A stretch of 64,000 bases of DNA from NCBI GenBank assembly GCA_029245125.1, contig JAQWPZ010000177.1:25728-89727 (forward strand). Reading direction: 5' to 3'. The notes beneath the pieces were generated by a model that was not told where the DNA came from, searched no databases, and saw only the letters and a program-made list of their open reading frames with translations. How positions within the stretch are numbered: the stretch's first letter is position 1; every line of letters begins with the position of its first letter. A program made the translations under genes and the position numbers. Source of the DNA: Rubripirellula sp. GTDB taxonomy: Bacteria; Planctomycetota; Planctomycetia; Pirellulales; Pirellulaceae. Shown here piece after piece: positions 10,134 through 19,482 of this stretch.

Positions 10134-12671
10134 GTGAATGGGCTCCCAATTGATGCCGTCCTGGGCCGAGTCGTTGACTCGGCCGTTGGCGATCAGCCCG
10201 TGGTGCTGCGTGCGCCACCCGGTGCCGGCAAGACGACCGGTGTTCCGCCCGCCTTGATGAAAGCTGGGCTTGCCGATGGTGGACAAATCTTGCTGGTCCA
10301 GCCCAGGCGGATGGCGGCTCGAGCTGTTGCCCGGCGGTTGGCTGAATTGGATCGGTCCCGTCTCGGAGACCGAATTGGATATCACGTTCGATTCGACAAG
10401 CGGATCAGCAAACAAACGCAGTTGATTGCGATGACCACGGGGATTCTGTTGCGGCGTCTCGCGAGCGATCCTCTGCTCGAAGATGTGCAATGTGTCTTGC
10501 TGGATGAATTTCACGAGCGGAGCTTGGAGGCGGATCTTGCGTTGGGCATGCTGCGGAGGATTCGTGAGACGTTTCGTCCCGAACTGAAGCTGATCGTGAT
10601 GTCGGCAACACTCGATCCCGCGCCGTTGTTGCAATTCTTCGGTGATGCAAACGCGATTGAAAGCGAAGGTCGTGCTTTTCCCGTCGACGTGATTCATACG
10701 CCAAGCGTTTCGCAACAACCGATTCAGCAGCAAGTTGCCGCGATGATTCCCGAGGCACTTGAATCATCGCGTGGGGACGTGCTGGTGTTTCTGCCGGGGG
10801 TGGGTGAGATCCGAAAAACGAATCGCTTGCTCCAGCAGCAAGGGATTTCCGAACATGTCGAAGTGATCGAACTGTACGGTGATTTGTCCGCGAAGCAGCA
10901 GGACAGTGTGTTGCGAGAATCCAATCGACGACGGATTGTTTTGTCGACGAATGTTGCTGAGACCTCACTGACGATTCCGGGGGTGACTGCCGTAGTCGAC
11001 AGTGGTTTGGCAAGGGTCATGCGTTTTGATCCTCGCGTTGGTTTGCCCAAACTGCAGATCGAGCCGATCTCGCGAGCTGCGGCCGATCAGCGGGCGGGCC
11101 GAGCGGGACGTGTCGAGGCTGGACGCTGCTATCGGTTGTGGCCAGCCGCCATGCACCGAAGTCGCCGTGAACGTGAGTTGCCAGAAATCGAACGGACTGA
11201 CCTGAGTGCCGCGATCCTGATGCTTTCGGAATGGGGTGAGCGTGATCCGTTCGATTTTCCGTGGCTCACACCGCCACCCCGGGAAGCGGTCGATAATGCG
11301 ACCCGATTGTTGCAGCGGCTTGGGGCAGTGGATTCAGACAACACAATCACGGATCGTGGTCGCGAGATGCTGCGTTTTCCCTTGCATCCACGATTGGCTC
11401 GTTTCATGGTCGAATCGGTGCGTCTGGGTGTGACTTCACCGGCCGCGATGATCGCCGCGATGCTGACCGAGCGTGATCCGTTTCGTTCAGGACGACAGAA
11501 CGGGTCGTCTCATCTGTTGGATCGGTTGCAGCAGTTGCAGGATCTCATCGCAGAAGATCCAAGCGTCGATGGGAATCGCGAGGCTGCTCGAAACGTCGTG
11601 CGTGTAGCAAATCAAATTGAACGGATTGTTCCTCCTCGCGGTACTGTACCCCATTCAAGCGGGGCCAGTGTTCCAAGCGGGGCCAGTGGCAGTGCAGTGG
11701 TGGGTTCGCCGGAAGCATTGTCGCGAGCACTGCTGGCTGCTTATCCCGATCGGATTGCCCGTCGTCGAGAGCCCGGTTCTGATCGCGGTGTCATGATCGG
11801 TGGTCGCGGGATTCGAACAGGTGTTCAGTTGGCAGCACGAGATTCCGATTTGTTGCTTTGCGTCGATGTTGATTCGAGTGGAGGTCGACCAGAGGCGACG
11901 GTTCGGGCTGCGCTTCCCATCGAAGAAAACTGGATCGATGGGAAGCGAATTCGCACGGTGGATGAATACGCTTTTGATAACACATCGCAAAGTGTTGTGG
12001 CTCGGCGAAGGCGTTACGTTGATGATCTGCGAATCTCGGAGGTTCCGGTTGCTTGCCAGTCTGGGCCGGAGGTTGCCGAGCATTTATTTCAATACGCGGT
12101 CGCGCAGTTGGATGCGGTGGTTCCAAGCGAAAGCTCGGCGGACGATTCGTTTTTACAGCGAGTGAGATTTCTTTGTGACCGGATGCCAGGGCTCGACTTA
12201 CCGCCACTCAATCAAGCATCAATCGAAGAGACACTTCGTGAATTGTGTCAAAGTCGGACGAACATGAAACAATTGGCTGCCGCGCCATGGCGGGATTATC
12301 TCCGTGGACGCTACAGCTATCAGCAATTGCAGCAGATCGATCAGCATGCTCCTGTCCGCTTGAAGGTGCCCAGTGGCAATTCGATCAAGCTTGATTATTC
12401 CGGCGGCAAGCCGATCATGCAGGTGCGAATTCAAGAACTCTTCGGCTGGCCAGAGACACCATGCGTCGCAGGCGGAGCGGTGCCGGTGCAACTGCACTTG
12501 CTGGGGCCGAATTATCGTCCCCAGCAGATTACCGAGGATTTGAAGAATTTTTGGGCTTCCACCTATCCGCAGGTGCGGAAAGATTTACGGGGACGTTACC
12601 CCAAGCATCACTGGCCGGAAAATCCTCATTCCGCAGTCGCGACACCGAACGGATTGAAACCACGCTCGTAA
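10134..12671 (+). CDS. hrpB: ATP-dependent RNA helicase HrpB
   Basis: This is a DEAH-type helicase of 845 residues, the usual HrpB length. Motif I APPGAGKT is near residue 26, motif II is DEFH as in other HrpB proteins, and motif III is SAT. Motif VI, QRAGRAGR, lies near 325, and the HrpB-specific C-terminal domain (LPIEENWIDGKR and HHWPENPHSA) is complete. The start is GTG at 10134. An imperfect 18-bp tandem duplication at 11656-11688 adds a Ser-Gly-Ala repeat near residue 510, in a linker. The physiological role of HrpB is poorly known even in Escherichia coli. The ABC ATPase follows ten bases after the stop. Confidence 0.92.
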   Translation: MNGLPIDAVLGRVVDSAVGDQPVVLRAPPGAGKTTGVPPALMKAGLADGGQILLVQPRRMAARAVARRLAELDRSRLGDRIGYHVRFDKRISKQTQLIAMTTGILLRRLASDPLLEDVQCVLLDEFHERSLEADLALGMLRRIRETFRPELKLIVMSATLDPAPLLQFFGDANAIESEGRAFPVDVIHTPSVSQQPIQQQVAAMIPEALESSRGDVLVFLPGVGEIRKTNRLLQQQGISEHVEVIELYGDLSAKQQDSVLRESNRRRIVLSTNVAETSLTIPGVTAVVDSGLARVMRFDPRVGLPKLQIEPISRAAADQRAGRAGRVEAGRCYRLWPAAMHRSRRERELPEIERTDLSAAILMLSEWGERDPFDFPWLTPPPREAVDNATRLLQRLGAVDSDNTITDRGREMLRFPLHPRLARFMVESVRLGVTSPAAMIAAMLTERDPFRSGRQNGSSHLLDRLQQLQDLIAEDPSVDGNREAARNVVRVANQIERIVPPRGTVPHSSGASVPSGASGSAVVGSPEALSRALLAAYPDRIARRREPGSDRGVMIGGRGIRTGVQLAARDSDLLLCVDVDSSGGRPEATVRAALPIEENWIDGKRIRTVDEYAFDNTSQSVVARRRRYVDDLRISEVPVACQSGPEVAEHLFQYAVAQLDAVVPSESSADDSFLQRVRFLCDRMPGLDLPPLNQASIEETLRELCQSRTNMKQLAAAPWRDYLRGRYSYQQLQQIDQHAPVRLKVPSGNSIKLDYSGGKPIMQVRIQELFGWPETPCVAGGAVPVQLHLLGPNYRPQQITEDLKNFWASTYPQVRKDLRGRYPKHHWPENPHSAVATPNGLKPRS
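11656..11688 (+). repeat. 18-bp in-frame tandem repeat inside hrpB
   Basis: CAAGCGGGGCCAGTG occurs at 11656-11670 and again at 11674-11688, a period of 18 bases. It encodes SGASVPSGAS in a non-conserved linker and keeps the frame. Confidence 0.85.
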
Positions 12672-12681
12672 GGATCGCCCG

Positions 12682-13368
12682 TTGAATTTCCCACCAATCA
12701 TCGAAGTGCAAGATCTCCGACGGCGTGACGCCGAGTCGGAGCGGACAATCTTGGATGGAATCACTTTGCAGATCGACGCAGGCGAATGTGTTGGTTTGAT
12801 GGGACCCAATGGCAGCGGGAAATCGACCCTGTTGCGGGCAATCGCGCGACTTGACCCGCTAGAGCATGGTGAATTGTTTTTTCAGGGAAATGCTGTTCAT
12901 GGTGATCAAGTTCCCCCCTATCGCCGTCGCGTCGTTTACGTTTCGCAACAATCGGTAGTGGTTCAACCCACGCTCCGTGAGGATCTCCAATACGTTTTTC
13001 AGTTCCAGTCATCGAACCAATCATTGGATTTGCAGGATGCTGAAACGCAGCTTGTTCAATTCGGTAAAACGGCGTCGATGTTGGATCAGCCTGCGGAGCA
13101 ACTGAGTGGTGGGGAAAGGCAGATTGCGGCGCTTGTTCGAGCGATGGCTTTGTCGCCCCTTGTGTTACTGTTGGATGAACCGACAGCGTCGCTCGATGCT
13201 GTCGCGACGGAAGGGATTGAAAGTGGGATCAAACAATGGCTTGCTGCCGACACGGAAGCCGCCGACGGGCTACGCGCCGTCGTCTGGGTCAGTCACGATC
13301 AACAGCAACTTCAACGCGTCTCGACCAGAGTTGTTCAGTTAAATGCTGGACGTATCATTGAGTCATAA
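12682..13368 (+). CDS. fetA: ABC transporter ATP-binding protein, FetA (YbbL) type
   Basis: This is a complete ABC ATPase of 228 residues. Walker A GPNGSGKST is near residues 41-49, the Q-loop segment VVYVSQQS follows, then the signature LSGGERQ, Walker B LVLLLDEP and the switch His in VWVSHDQQQ. The start is TTG at 12682, ten bases after hrpB. The gene 188 bases downstream is a UPF0014 permease, so the pair resembles Escherichia coli FetAB, described as an iron exporter active in oxidative stress. The substrate here is inferred from that pairing alone. Confidence 0.8.
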   Translation: MNFPPIIEVQDLRRRDAESERTILDGITLQIDAGECVGLMGPNGSGKSTLLRAIARLDPLEHGELFFQGNAVHGDQVPPYRRRVVYVSQQSVVVQPTLREDLQYVFQFQSSNQSLDLQDAETQLVQFGKTASMLDQPAEQLSGGERQIAALVRAMALSPLVLLLDEPTASLDAVATEGIESGIKQWLAADTEAADGLRAVVWVSHDQQQLQRVSTRVVQLNAGRIIES

Positions 13369-13556
13369 GATGGATTGGCTAATGGCGTGAAGCTATTTTG
13401 CGGTCCCAGTCGTAGATTGCGTAAGTTGATTGTTTGCGAAACGTAAAATCGGTGGTCAACCGTGTGCCGCGGTACATCGAGCGATTGAATCGACGAACGA
13501 ACAACTAAATGCTCTGCTAAATCACAACGATTTCACTCACTACACAATTTGGACTT

Positions 13557-14384
13557 ATGCTTGCTTCCGCTTCTGACATCGCCATCAGTTGGCTGGACGT
13601 GAGCATCGCCGCTTGTCTGTTGGCGATCAATGCATTGGTGTCGGTGCGTTTGCAACTTGGGATGGCTAGCAAAATTGCTTGGAGTTCGGTGCGGATGACG
13701 ATTCAATTGGTCATCCTTGGGCTCGTCTTGAAACAGATATTCGCCTTGGCAACCGCTGCGCCCGTCCTCGGCTTGGCTGGCGTGATGACGGTCATTGCCG
13801 GAGTTTCGGCGGTTGGGCGGATTGATCATCGGTATCCGGGCATTTACTTGAACGCGATTTCCTCGGTCTGGTTGAGTTCGTGGCTGGTGACTTTGGTGAC
13901 GGTACTTGCCATCATTCGTCCTGATCCATGGTACAGCCCACCCATTTTGATACCGTTGCTGGGAATGGTACTTGGTAATTCCTTGACTGGGATTTCACTT
14001 GGGCTCGATCGATTTCTCAGCGAGATGCACAACCGTCGTGGCGAGTTGGAGACCAGCTTGGCGTTGGGCGCGACGCGGTGGGAAAGTTGTCGAGGTGTAT
14101 TTTCTGTTGCCACGCGGACAGCGATGGTTCCGATTCTCAACACGATGGCTGTCGCGGGGATCGTCAGTATTCCGGGGATGATGACCGGACAACTGTTGGC
14201 TGGCGCGCCGCCCATTCAAGCGGTGAAGTATCAGGTCATGATCATGTTTGTGATCGCCGCTGCGATTGCGATCGGAATTGTTGTCGCGTTGTGGCTGACG
14301 TACCGAAACGTCACCACCGCCGATCATCAAATCAATTGGCAAGTTATTCGCGGTAAGAAAAAGCTGAAAGCATCGATTCGCTGA
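13557..14384 (+). CDS. fetB: UPF0014 ABC permease, FetB (YbbM) type
   Basis: This is an integral membrane protein of 275 residues with about seven hydrophobic segments. The family signature is clear: RMTIQLVILGLVLKQIF near the N-terminus, then MVLGNSLTGISLGLDR, ELETSLALGATRWES and SIPGMMTGQLLAGAPPIQAVKYQ. These match the FetB/YbbM permease family. It probably pairs with the ATPase encoded just upstream. The start is TTG at 13557, with no strong ribosome-binding site visible. Confidence 0.85.
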   Translation: MLASASDIAISWLDVSIAACLLAINALVSVRLQLGMASKIAWSSVRMTIQLVILGLVLKQIFALATAAPVLGLAGVMTVIAGVSAVGRIDHRYPGIYLNAISSVWLSSWLVTLVTVLAIIRPDPWYSPPILIPLLGMVLGNSLTGISLGLDRFLSEMHNRRGELETSLALGATRWESCRGVFSVATRTAMVPILNTMAVAGIVSIPGMMTGQLLAGAPPIQAVKYQVMIMFVIAAAIAIGIVVALWLTYRNVTTADHQINWQVIRGKKKLKASIR

Positions 14385-14465
14385 GCTGAACGAAGTCAGT
14401 TGATCAAAGTCAGCTGTTCGATCGCAACGTTTCAGGCTGGTTTCTGCCCACGTTCTGCTTGGGCT

Positions 14466-15848
14466 TTAGAATTGAAAATAGACGAAGGGCCGGAATCCAC
14501 GTGGTGCGTACAGCAGCAGTGCCCAGATCATGATGGTCGTCGCAATCGGTGAATACCAGGCGTTGATTGGCAATCGCATTGCCTTTCTCAGTCGGGTTCG
14601 CCAAGCGACATGTTCCAGCAGCAGACACGCAAGTGCCAGCATCGCCAGCGGTGGATACCAGGCGATTCCATCGGCGAAGGTTGCCATGCGGATCAGCATG
14701 GTTTGGGCGATGGTGAGATCGGGGCTGCGAAACAAAACCCACCCCAGCAGTACGACTCCCATTGTCAGTGTCCAGCCCACCACCGCCGGTGGTCGACGAT
14801 GCGTGTGATTGGCAATCCATCGCTGGACGGATAACGCGATCCCATGCCAGGCACCCCACAGCACGAATGTCCATGCCGCGCCATGCCAGAGGCCGCCCAG
14901 CGTCATCGTGATCATCAAGTTGCGGTACGTGACGATTGTACTGATGCGATTACCACCCAACGAAATGTAGAGGTAGTCTCTCAGCCAACGCGAGAGTGTC
15001 ATGTGCCATCGATGCCAAAAATCCGCGGCGCTGCGGGCCAGGTAGGGATGGCGAAAGTTGATCGGAAAACGATAGCCCAGCATCTTTGCGGCTCCGATCG
15101 CAATGTCGCTGTAGCCGGAGAAGTCGTAATAGATCTGTCCAGCGTAAGCGAATGCCGCCAACCAGAGGGTTGGTCCATCGTAGAAATCAGGATTCGCAAA
15201 CACGATGTCAACAGCTTCGCCCAGGCGATCTGCCAACAGCATCTTCTTGACTGTTCCACGCAAGACCTGTTGAGCACCGCCATAAAATCGTCGCCCAGAC
15301 CATGGGGGAACTGTCGCGAGTTGCGGCAGCAATTCGCGGGCACGCACGATGGGGCCAGCTACCAATTGTGGGAAAAATGCGACGTACAATGCAAAGTCTA
15401 GAAAGCGATTGACCGGCTTTAAGACACCGCGGTACACGTCGATCGTGTAACTGAGCGTTTGGAACGTGTAAAAAGAGATGCCAACTGGCAAGATGATCTG
15501 GAGCGTTTGCCCGCTCATCCCAATCGATTCGAGCAACGGACGCGCAGAATCGATGAAGAAGTTGAAGTACTTAAAGAATCCCAGCACACCTAAATTCACG
15601 ACCAGACTGATCAGCAGCAATCCTCGGCGTCCCGAAGTCGTCTGTGCCCGGAACATCTGCCTCGCAACGACGAAGTCGACAACGGTTGACAGCAACAGCA
15701 GGCCGCAGAACCGGTAGTCCCAATAGGCGTAGAAGTAATAGCTGGCGATCAGCAGCAAGCTGTTCCGCGCGGTGTGTGTTCGGCACAGCCAGACGCTGAT
15801 CAGAACCGCGATGAAGAAGATCGGGAACTCAAGTTGAGTGAACAGCAT
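14466..15848 (-). CDS. MBOAT-family O-acyltransferase (AlgI-like)
   Basis: This polytopic membrane O-acyltransferase has 460 residues. Family landmarks are IILPVGISFYTFQTLSYTID near residue 118, FFPQLVAGPI near 158, YYDFSGYSDIAIG near 240, FWHRWHMTLSRWLRDYLYI near 278, and LGGLWHGAAW with the conserved catalytic His at 322. Such proteins carry acetyl groups across the membrane for polysaccharide O-acetylation. The gene starts 15 bases after the SGNH-like gene ends, so the two are probably co-transcribed and work together, as AlgI works with AlgJ/AlgX. The target polymer cannot be read from this window. Confidence 0.88.
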   Translation of the reverse strand: MLFTQLEFPIFFIAVLISVWLCRTHTARNSLLLIASYYFYAYWDYRFCGLLLLSTVVDFVVARQMFRAQTTSGRRGLLLISLVVNLGVLGFFKYFNFFIDSARPLLESIGMSGQTLQIILPVGISFYTFQTLSYTIDVYRGVLKPVNRFLDFALYVAFFPQLVAGPIVRARELLPQLATVPPWSGRRFYGGAQQVLRGTVKKMLLADRLGEAVDIVFANPDFYDGPTLWLAAFAYAGQIYYDFSGYSDIAIGAAKMLGYRFPINFRHPYLARSAADFWHRWHMTLSRWLRDYLYISLGGNRISTIVTYRNLMITMTLGGLWHGAAWTFVLWGAWHGIALSVQRWIANHTHRRPPAVVGWTLTMGVVLLGWVLFRSPDLTIAQTMLIRMATFADGIAWYPPLAMLALACLLLEHVAWRTRLRKAMRLPINAWYSPIATTIMIWALLLYAPRGFRPFVYFQF

Positions 15849-15863
15849 CGATGGTGCATCCCC

Positions 15864-16940
15864 TCACTTGTTTGGTTGTTTCATTGCATCGACCAGCAAC
15901 GATGCAAGTAAGTTATTGCCGCAGGCATTCAGGTGGCCAGCTCCGATCTGTCCGTTTTGGAATCCATGCGGCCAATCACCGGCGAACGCAGATTTTAGAA
16001 GTGCCGGTCGGGCGTCGATCACTCGCACGTTGAGCGATTCGGCAATCGGCTTCATCGCAGCGAATGATTCCGCCGTCGGATCAGACGGCACCATTTGATT
16101 GCCGATGATCTGTGGCACTTTCGGAGCGTACAGAATCACAATTGGTCGGTCGGTCGATTGACGGAGCGCACGGAGTGCTGATTGCCAGTCAATCTCATCA
16201 CGTTGCTGTTCGATCGCCGGTGAGGTCGTCAGTTGGTTCGCGGAGGTTTCTGCTACGGGGCCGATTCCAAACCGCAGCTTGCGTCGAGTGGTATCGTCAG
16301 ATTCGGTCAGCAGGTGGCGAGCCGCTTGAATGATGAAGGCCGGCAGGCGAGCGGCGATTGCCGAATTGGCTGCCGAGATATCCGAAGTCGATGGTGGTGG
16401 TACCGGTGCGTTGACCGCCGACGCGAGGTCGGGAAGGTCAACGATCAGCAAGACGTGGGCATCGATTTGAAAGGGCTGTTCGACAAGCGGTATTTGTGTC
16501 ACCCAATCGGCCGCGTCTTCGCCACTGCGGGCGAGTGGCAGAACGGCGATCTTGTCATCGGTTTGAGCTTCGATGCGAGCGAAGAGTTTTTGTTGGTCCG
16601 CGACGCAGACCCCTTCGGCTTGAGAATCACCCCACAACGCCAGTCGCGTTCCCCATTCGCCAGGGCCAGCAGCCGTTTTCGGGCCAGCTGGATTTTTAGG
16701 GCCGTCGAGAGAGGTTCGCCCCGGCATCCCGTGAGGGCCAATGCTCGTGTTGGCATAGCCCTCACTCCGCCAGCGGTAGGTTTGCCCTGGCGGCAAGGTC
16801 CAGACGCGACGCACCGCGTCGGCATGAAGCGGCGCGTAGCTGCGGACAAACAGAGGGGAAGTCAGCGCGATCAATAGCGTGCCGGTAATGGCACCGATCA
16901 ACCAAGTTGTCACTAGCGATTGCACGGGGGTCGACTTCAT
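15864..16940 (-). CDS. Membrane-anchored SGNH-type protein paired with MBOAT
   Basis: This protein of 358 residues has one N-terminal membrane segment (LVTTWLIGAITGTLLIALTS) and a periplasmic SGNH-hydrolase-like domain. Block I is LWGDSQAEGV, with the nucleophile Ser after GD. The C-terminal block is GAGHLNACGNNLLAS, which supplies the His. These resemble AlgJ/AlgX/DltD-like acetyl-transfer partners. ATG 16940 is chosen over an in-frame TTG at 16964. The stop lies 15 bases before the MBOAT start, which supports one O-acetylation module. Overall similarity to known families looks weak, so the precise subfamily is uncertain. Confidence 0.7.
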   Translation of the reverse strand: MKSTPVQSLVTTWLIGAITGTLLIALTSPLFVRSYAPLHADAVRRVWTLPPGQTYRWRSEGYANTSIGPHGMPGRTSLDGPKNPAGPKTAAGPGEWGTRLALWGDSQAEGVCVADQQKLFARIEAQTDDKIAVLPLARSGEDAADWVTQIPLVEQPFQIDAHVLLIVDLPDLASAVNAPVPPPSTSDISAANSAIAARLPAFIIQAARHLLTESDDTTRRKLRFGIGPVAETSANQLTTSPAIEQQRDEIDWQSALRALRQSTDRPIVILYAPKVPQIIGNQMVPSDPTAESFAAMKPIAESLNVRVIDARPALLKSAFAGDWPHGFQNGQIGAGHLNACGNNLLASLLVDAMKQPNK

Positions 16941-16967
16941 CGGTTTTTCCAGTCGGTGCGGCAATCC

Positions 16968-17018
16968 AAGTGGACCCGGCTAAACGAGCCGAACTAAGTG
17001 GGCCCGGCTAAACGAGCC
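16968..17018. repeat. 23-bp direct repeat with 28-bp period
   Basis: Two 23-bp copies at 16968-16990 and 16996-17018 differ at one base. They fill the gap between the cyclophilin gene and the start of the SGNH gene. Confidence 0.9.
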
Positions 17019-17034
17019 CAGCGAGTCCGCCAGC

Positions 17035-17466
17035 TTACTCTTCGGTGACACGCACGGTAATCATCTTGTCGCCTTGGGCGATGGAATCGACAACGTCTTG
17101 TCCTTCGAGAACTTTGCCGAAGACGCTGTGGCGATCGTCCAGGTGGGGTGTCGCGAGGTGTGTGATGAAGAATTGCGATCCGTTGGTATTGGGGCCAGCA
17201 TTGGCCATCGACAAAACACCCGGTCCGTCGTGACGCAGGTCCGCATGGAATTCGTCTTCGAACTTATAGCCAGGGCCTCCGGTTCCGGTGCCTTCCGGGC
17301 AACCGCCTTGGACCATGAAGTTGTCGATGACGCGGTGGAAGGCCAGGCCGTCGTAATATTCTTTGCCACACAGAGTTTCAAAGTTTTCGACTGTCTTAGG
17401 CGTCTTGTCATCAAACAGTTCGATGCGAATGGTGCCTTTGTCGGTTTCGAAGGTAGCAACTTTCAT
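17035..17466 (-). CDS. Cyclophilin-type peptidyl-prolyl cis-trans isomerase
   Basis: This is a small single-domain cyclophilin of 143 residues without a signal peptide, so it is probably cytoplasmic. The active-site segment [13 protein letters not shown] carries the catalytic Arg with the Phe, Met and Gln of the binding pocket. [11 protein letters not shown] and [10 protein letters not shown] follow as in PpiB-type proteins. The usual Trp/His of the proline pocket is [12 protein letters not shown] here, typical of bacterial forms. It accelerates proline isomerisation during folding. It stands alone on the minus strand. Confidence 0.93.
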   Translation of the reverse strand: MKVATFETDKGTIRIELFDDKTPKTVENFETLCGKEYYDGLAFHRVIDNFMVQGGCPEGTGTGGPGYKFEDEFHADLRHDGPGVLSMANAGPNTNGSQFFITHLATPHLDDRHSVFGKVLEGQDVVDSIAQGDKMITVRVTEE

Positions 17467-17742
17467 TGGGTTCTCGTTAGGAAAGCGTGGTGCGTTTCAA
17501 TCGCCTGTTGCGATTGGAATCGCGAATGGAACGTACAAAAATGGATGAATGGTGAGGCGAAGTGGTGGTGGAGTTGTTGGAGACGTGTTGCGTTAGTTGC
17601 TGGTTTTCCGGGGATGGCTTGCTCACCCGAACTTCGCTTCGGGACGGGTGTGTAAATTTTCTTGTGCCGATTCCTCGGTGGAATTTACCGGACTCTGTCA
17701 CGGTATCGTTTTGATCAGAGCTTGTTTATGTACCAGAGCTTG

Positions 17743-18321
17743 CTACCGATTGGGTGAGTCGTTTCCGGTTGGTGCTTCGAAGGTGGGCGGAGCGGTCACG
17801 CTCTCTCCTGTATCAATGAGATCTTCTAGGTTCATATCGAGATCGTCTGCATCAAAGCCGCTGTCATCGCTTGGGAGCGAAAGGTCAAGGGGATAGCGGG
17901 AATCGTCCGGCAGGACGAGTTCGCTGTTGTCGAAGTTAACTTGACCGGTTTCATCAAGCATGAGGTGGATTTCCCCATCACCCTTGCTGCCGTTGATTTG
18001 CAGGATCAGGGCACCGGTATCGTCCTTTTTTTGTGCTTCGGCCATCCCGGTGTAGGTTCTGATCAAATCAACTGACAGGGAATCCACGTCTCCGATGTGC
18101 TCTTCGATGGTGGGGCTTCCTGCCAGGCGAGGTTTGATCTCGTTGGCCATCTGCTGGGTGCCAAAATTCATGGCGTAGTAGCCACCGCCACAGCAGACCA
18201 GCAGACCGAGAAGGCTGATCACACCACAACCGATCAGGCACCCGCGGAAGCCTTTTTTCGCTGGTGCGGTTTGCATTTGGTTGGTCGCCGTCGACGTTTC
18301 TTCGAAGGGGTCGTTTGCCAT
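17743..18321 (-). CDS. Membrane-anchored hypothetical protein
   Basis: This is a 192-residue protein of unknown function. The ATG at 18321 is chosen because AAAGGA lies about seven bases upstream on the minus strand. A short polar N-terminus (about 25 residues) leads into a Cys/Gly-rich membrane helix, FRGCLIGCGVISLLGLLVCCGGGYYAMN. The rest, about 140 residues, is acidic and probably extracytoplasmic, ending in Asp-rich and Pro/Thr-rich sequence. This layout (cysteine-rich single helix plus acidic soluble domain) is common among small planctomycete proteins. No enzyme motif is visible. Confidence 0.7.
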   Translation of the reverse strand: MANDPFEETSTATNQMQTAPAKKGFRGCLIGCGVISLLGLLVCCGGGYYAMNFGTQQMANEIKPRLAGSPTIEEHIGDVDSLSVDLIRTYTGMAEAQKKDDTGALILQINGSKGDGEIHLMLDETGQVNFDNSELVLPDDSRYPLDLSLPSDDSGFDADDLDMNLEDLIDTGESVTAPPTFEAPTGNDSPNR

Positions 18322-18741
18322 GATTGAATCCTTTGTTCCTCGGGATCGGTTCTTTCTAAAAACTATCGGCAGCTTTGGGGCTGGACTGTCGGCTTTCGAT
18401 TTCGCACCTGCTATCGGGAAACGAGCACGGTGAATTCCGCATGGATGCACATGTTACTCGCGTCATTTGTTTCATGAGTCTTCGCGATCCTCGCCCGGCT
18501 TCGCGAAAACAGGATGTTGGCGATCACGGTCTCCAACGTTGTAACTCCGGTTTCCTCCCACGTGAATCCAGACGCTTTATCCCCAGCTTCATTACCCTCT
18601 GTGAATCCGGACGCTTGGTCCCCAGCTTCGTTGCAGCTGTGTTGGCCCCGCGGTCACTCCGTCAAGGTAAACTACAGGAGGTATTAGACCGGAGGTTTGC
18701 TCCCCGTCATAGCCGCATCATCTTCACGGACCTCGATTCTT
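18322..18741. other. Divergent intergenic region with long imperfect repeat
   Basis: This region separates the minus-strand membrane protein from the plus-strand HEAT protein and should hold both promoters. A 34-bp imperfect direct repeat (five mismatches) occurs at 18562-18595 and 18601-18634. No gene is visible. Confidence 0.6.
18562..18634. repeat. 34-bp imperfect direct repeat
   Basis: Two copies beginning GTGAATCC lie at 18562-18595 and 18601-18634 (39-bp period, five mismatches). The divergence suggests an older duplication than the other arrays in this window. Confidence 0.8.
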
Positions 18742-19359
18742 ATGTGTCAGTCGCTTGTTGCCTTCTGGATTGTTGTATTTTCTTTCACGTCAGCGGCTTT
18801 TGCCGCTGACCCGCCGGCGGTTGCCGCCCCAGCTACGGTTGCCGGTCAAACGATTCAGCAATACGCCAATGATTTGGATCACGAGAATCGCGTGGTTCGA
18901 TTGCGGGCGGTGAAGTCACTTGGCGTTTTCGGGGCTTCGGCAGCCGAGCCGTTGCGGCGGGCGTTGGATCACCAGGATGCGGCTGTTCGCTATACGGCGG
19001 CGGTTCATCTGGGGCGGATTGGTGGGGAGACATTGGAGGCGTCGCAGCAGCGGTTGCAGCAATTGGCTGACGACGAAACTTCCTTTGCTGTTCAAATGGC
19101 GGCTTCTTTCGCGCTGTGCCGGCAAGGCTTGGTGGAGGAGCATTTGCCGTTGTTGGTCCAGGGTTTGAAGTTTCCTGAGCGGGGGACTGCCTGCAGCGCA
19201 GCGGAATTGATCGGACAACTTGGTCCGTCTGCAGCAGCAGCCGTTGATCCTCTGCAACAGATTTACGACCAGCACCGACCTGGTGTGAAAGGAGGGGACT
19301 ACCACATTGGTGGGGCTGCCAAAAACGCGCTTGGGAAGGTTCGGCCATCGTCTCCGTAA
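18742..19359 (+). CDS. Secreted HEAT-repeat protein
   Basis: This 205-residue protein has a signal peptide (MCQSLVAFWIVVFSFTSAAFA) and then HEAT/PBS-lyase-type repeats. Repeat-like helices are seen as VRLRAVKSLGVFGASAAEPL, VRYTAAVHLGRIG, VQMAASFALCRQG and GTACSAAELIGQLGPSA. Such repeats form alpha-solenoids used as protein-binding surfaces. The start at 18742 is chosen for the signal peptide; the frame is open further upstream. It sits 123 bases before a secreted sulfatase on the same strand, so it may be co-expressed with it, but no functional link is shown. Confidence 0.78.
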   Translation: MCQSLVAFWIVVFSFTSAAFAADPPAVAAPATVAGQTIQQYANDLDHENRVVRLRAVKSLGVFGASAAEPLRRALDHQDAAVRYTAAVHLGRIGGETLEASQQRLQQLADDETSFAVQMAASFALCRQGLVEEHLPLLVQGLKFPERGTACSAAELIGQLGPSAAAAVDPLQQIYDQHRPGVKGGDYHIGGAAKNALGKVRPSSP

Positions 19360-19424
19360 TGAGATGTAAAAGCGACACTTCTCCAAAGCGATCGTTATTC
19401 CTGCCCGCTGTTTTTGATCACAGT

Positions 19425-19460
19425 TTTTGCCCAGCGTTATTTTGCCCAGCGTTATTTTGC
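19425..19460. repeat. 15-bp tandem repeat before the sulfatase start
   Basis: TTTTGCCCAGCGTTA is repeated at 19425-19439 and 19440-19454, with a partial third copy to 19460. It lies 22 bases upstream of the sulfatase ATG and could influence its translation initiation region. Confidence 0.92.
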
Positions 19461-19482
19461 ATGCTCCCGGGATTTGCAAACC

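Noticed and set aside
14844..15401. 185-residue plus-strand frame opposite the MBOAT gene
   Set aside because: Shadow of the MBOAT protein, whose motifs are unmistakable.
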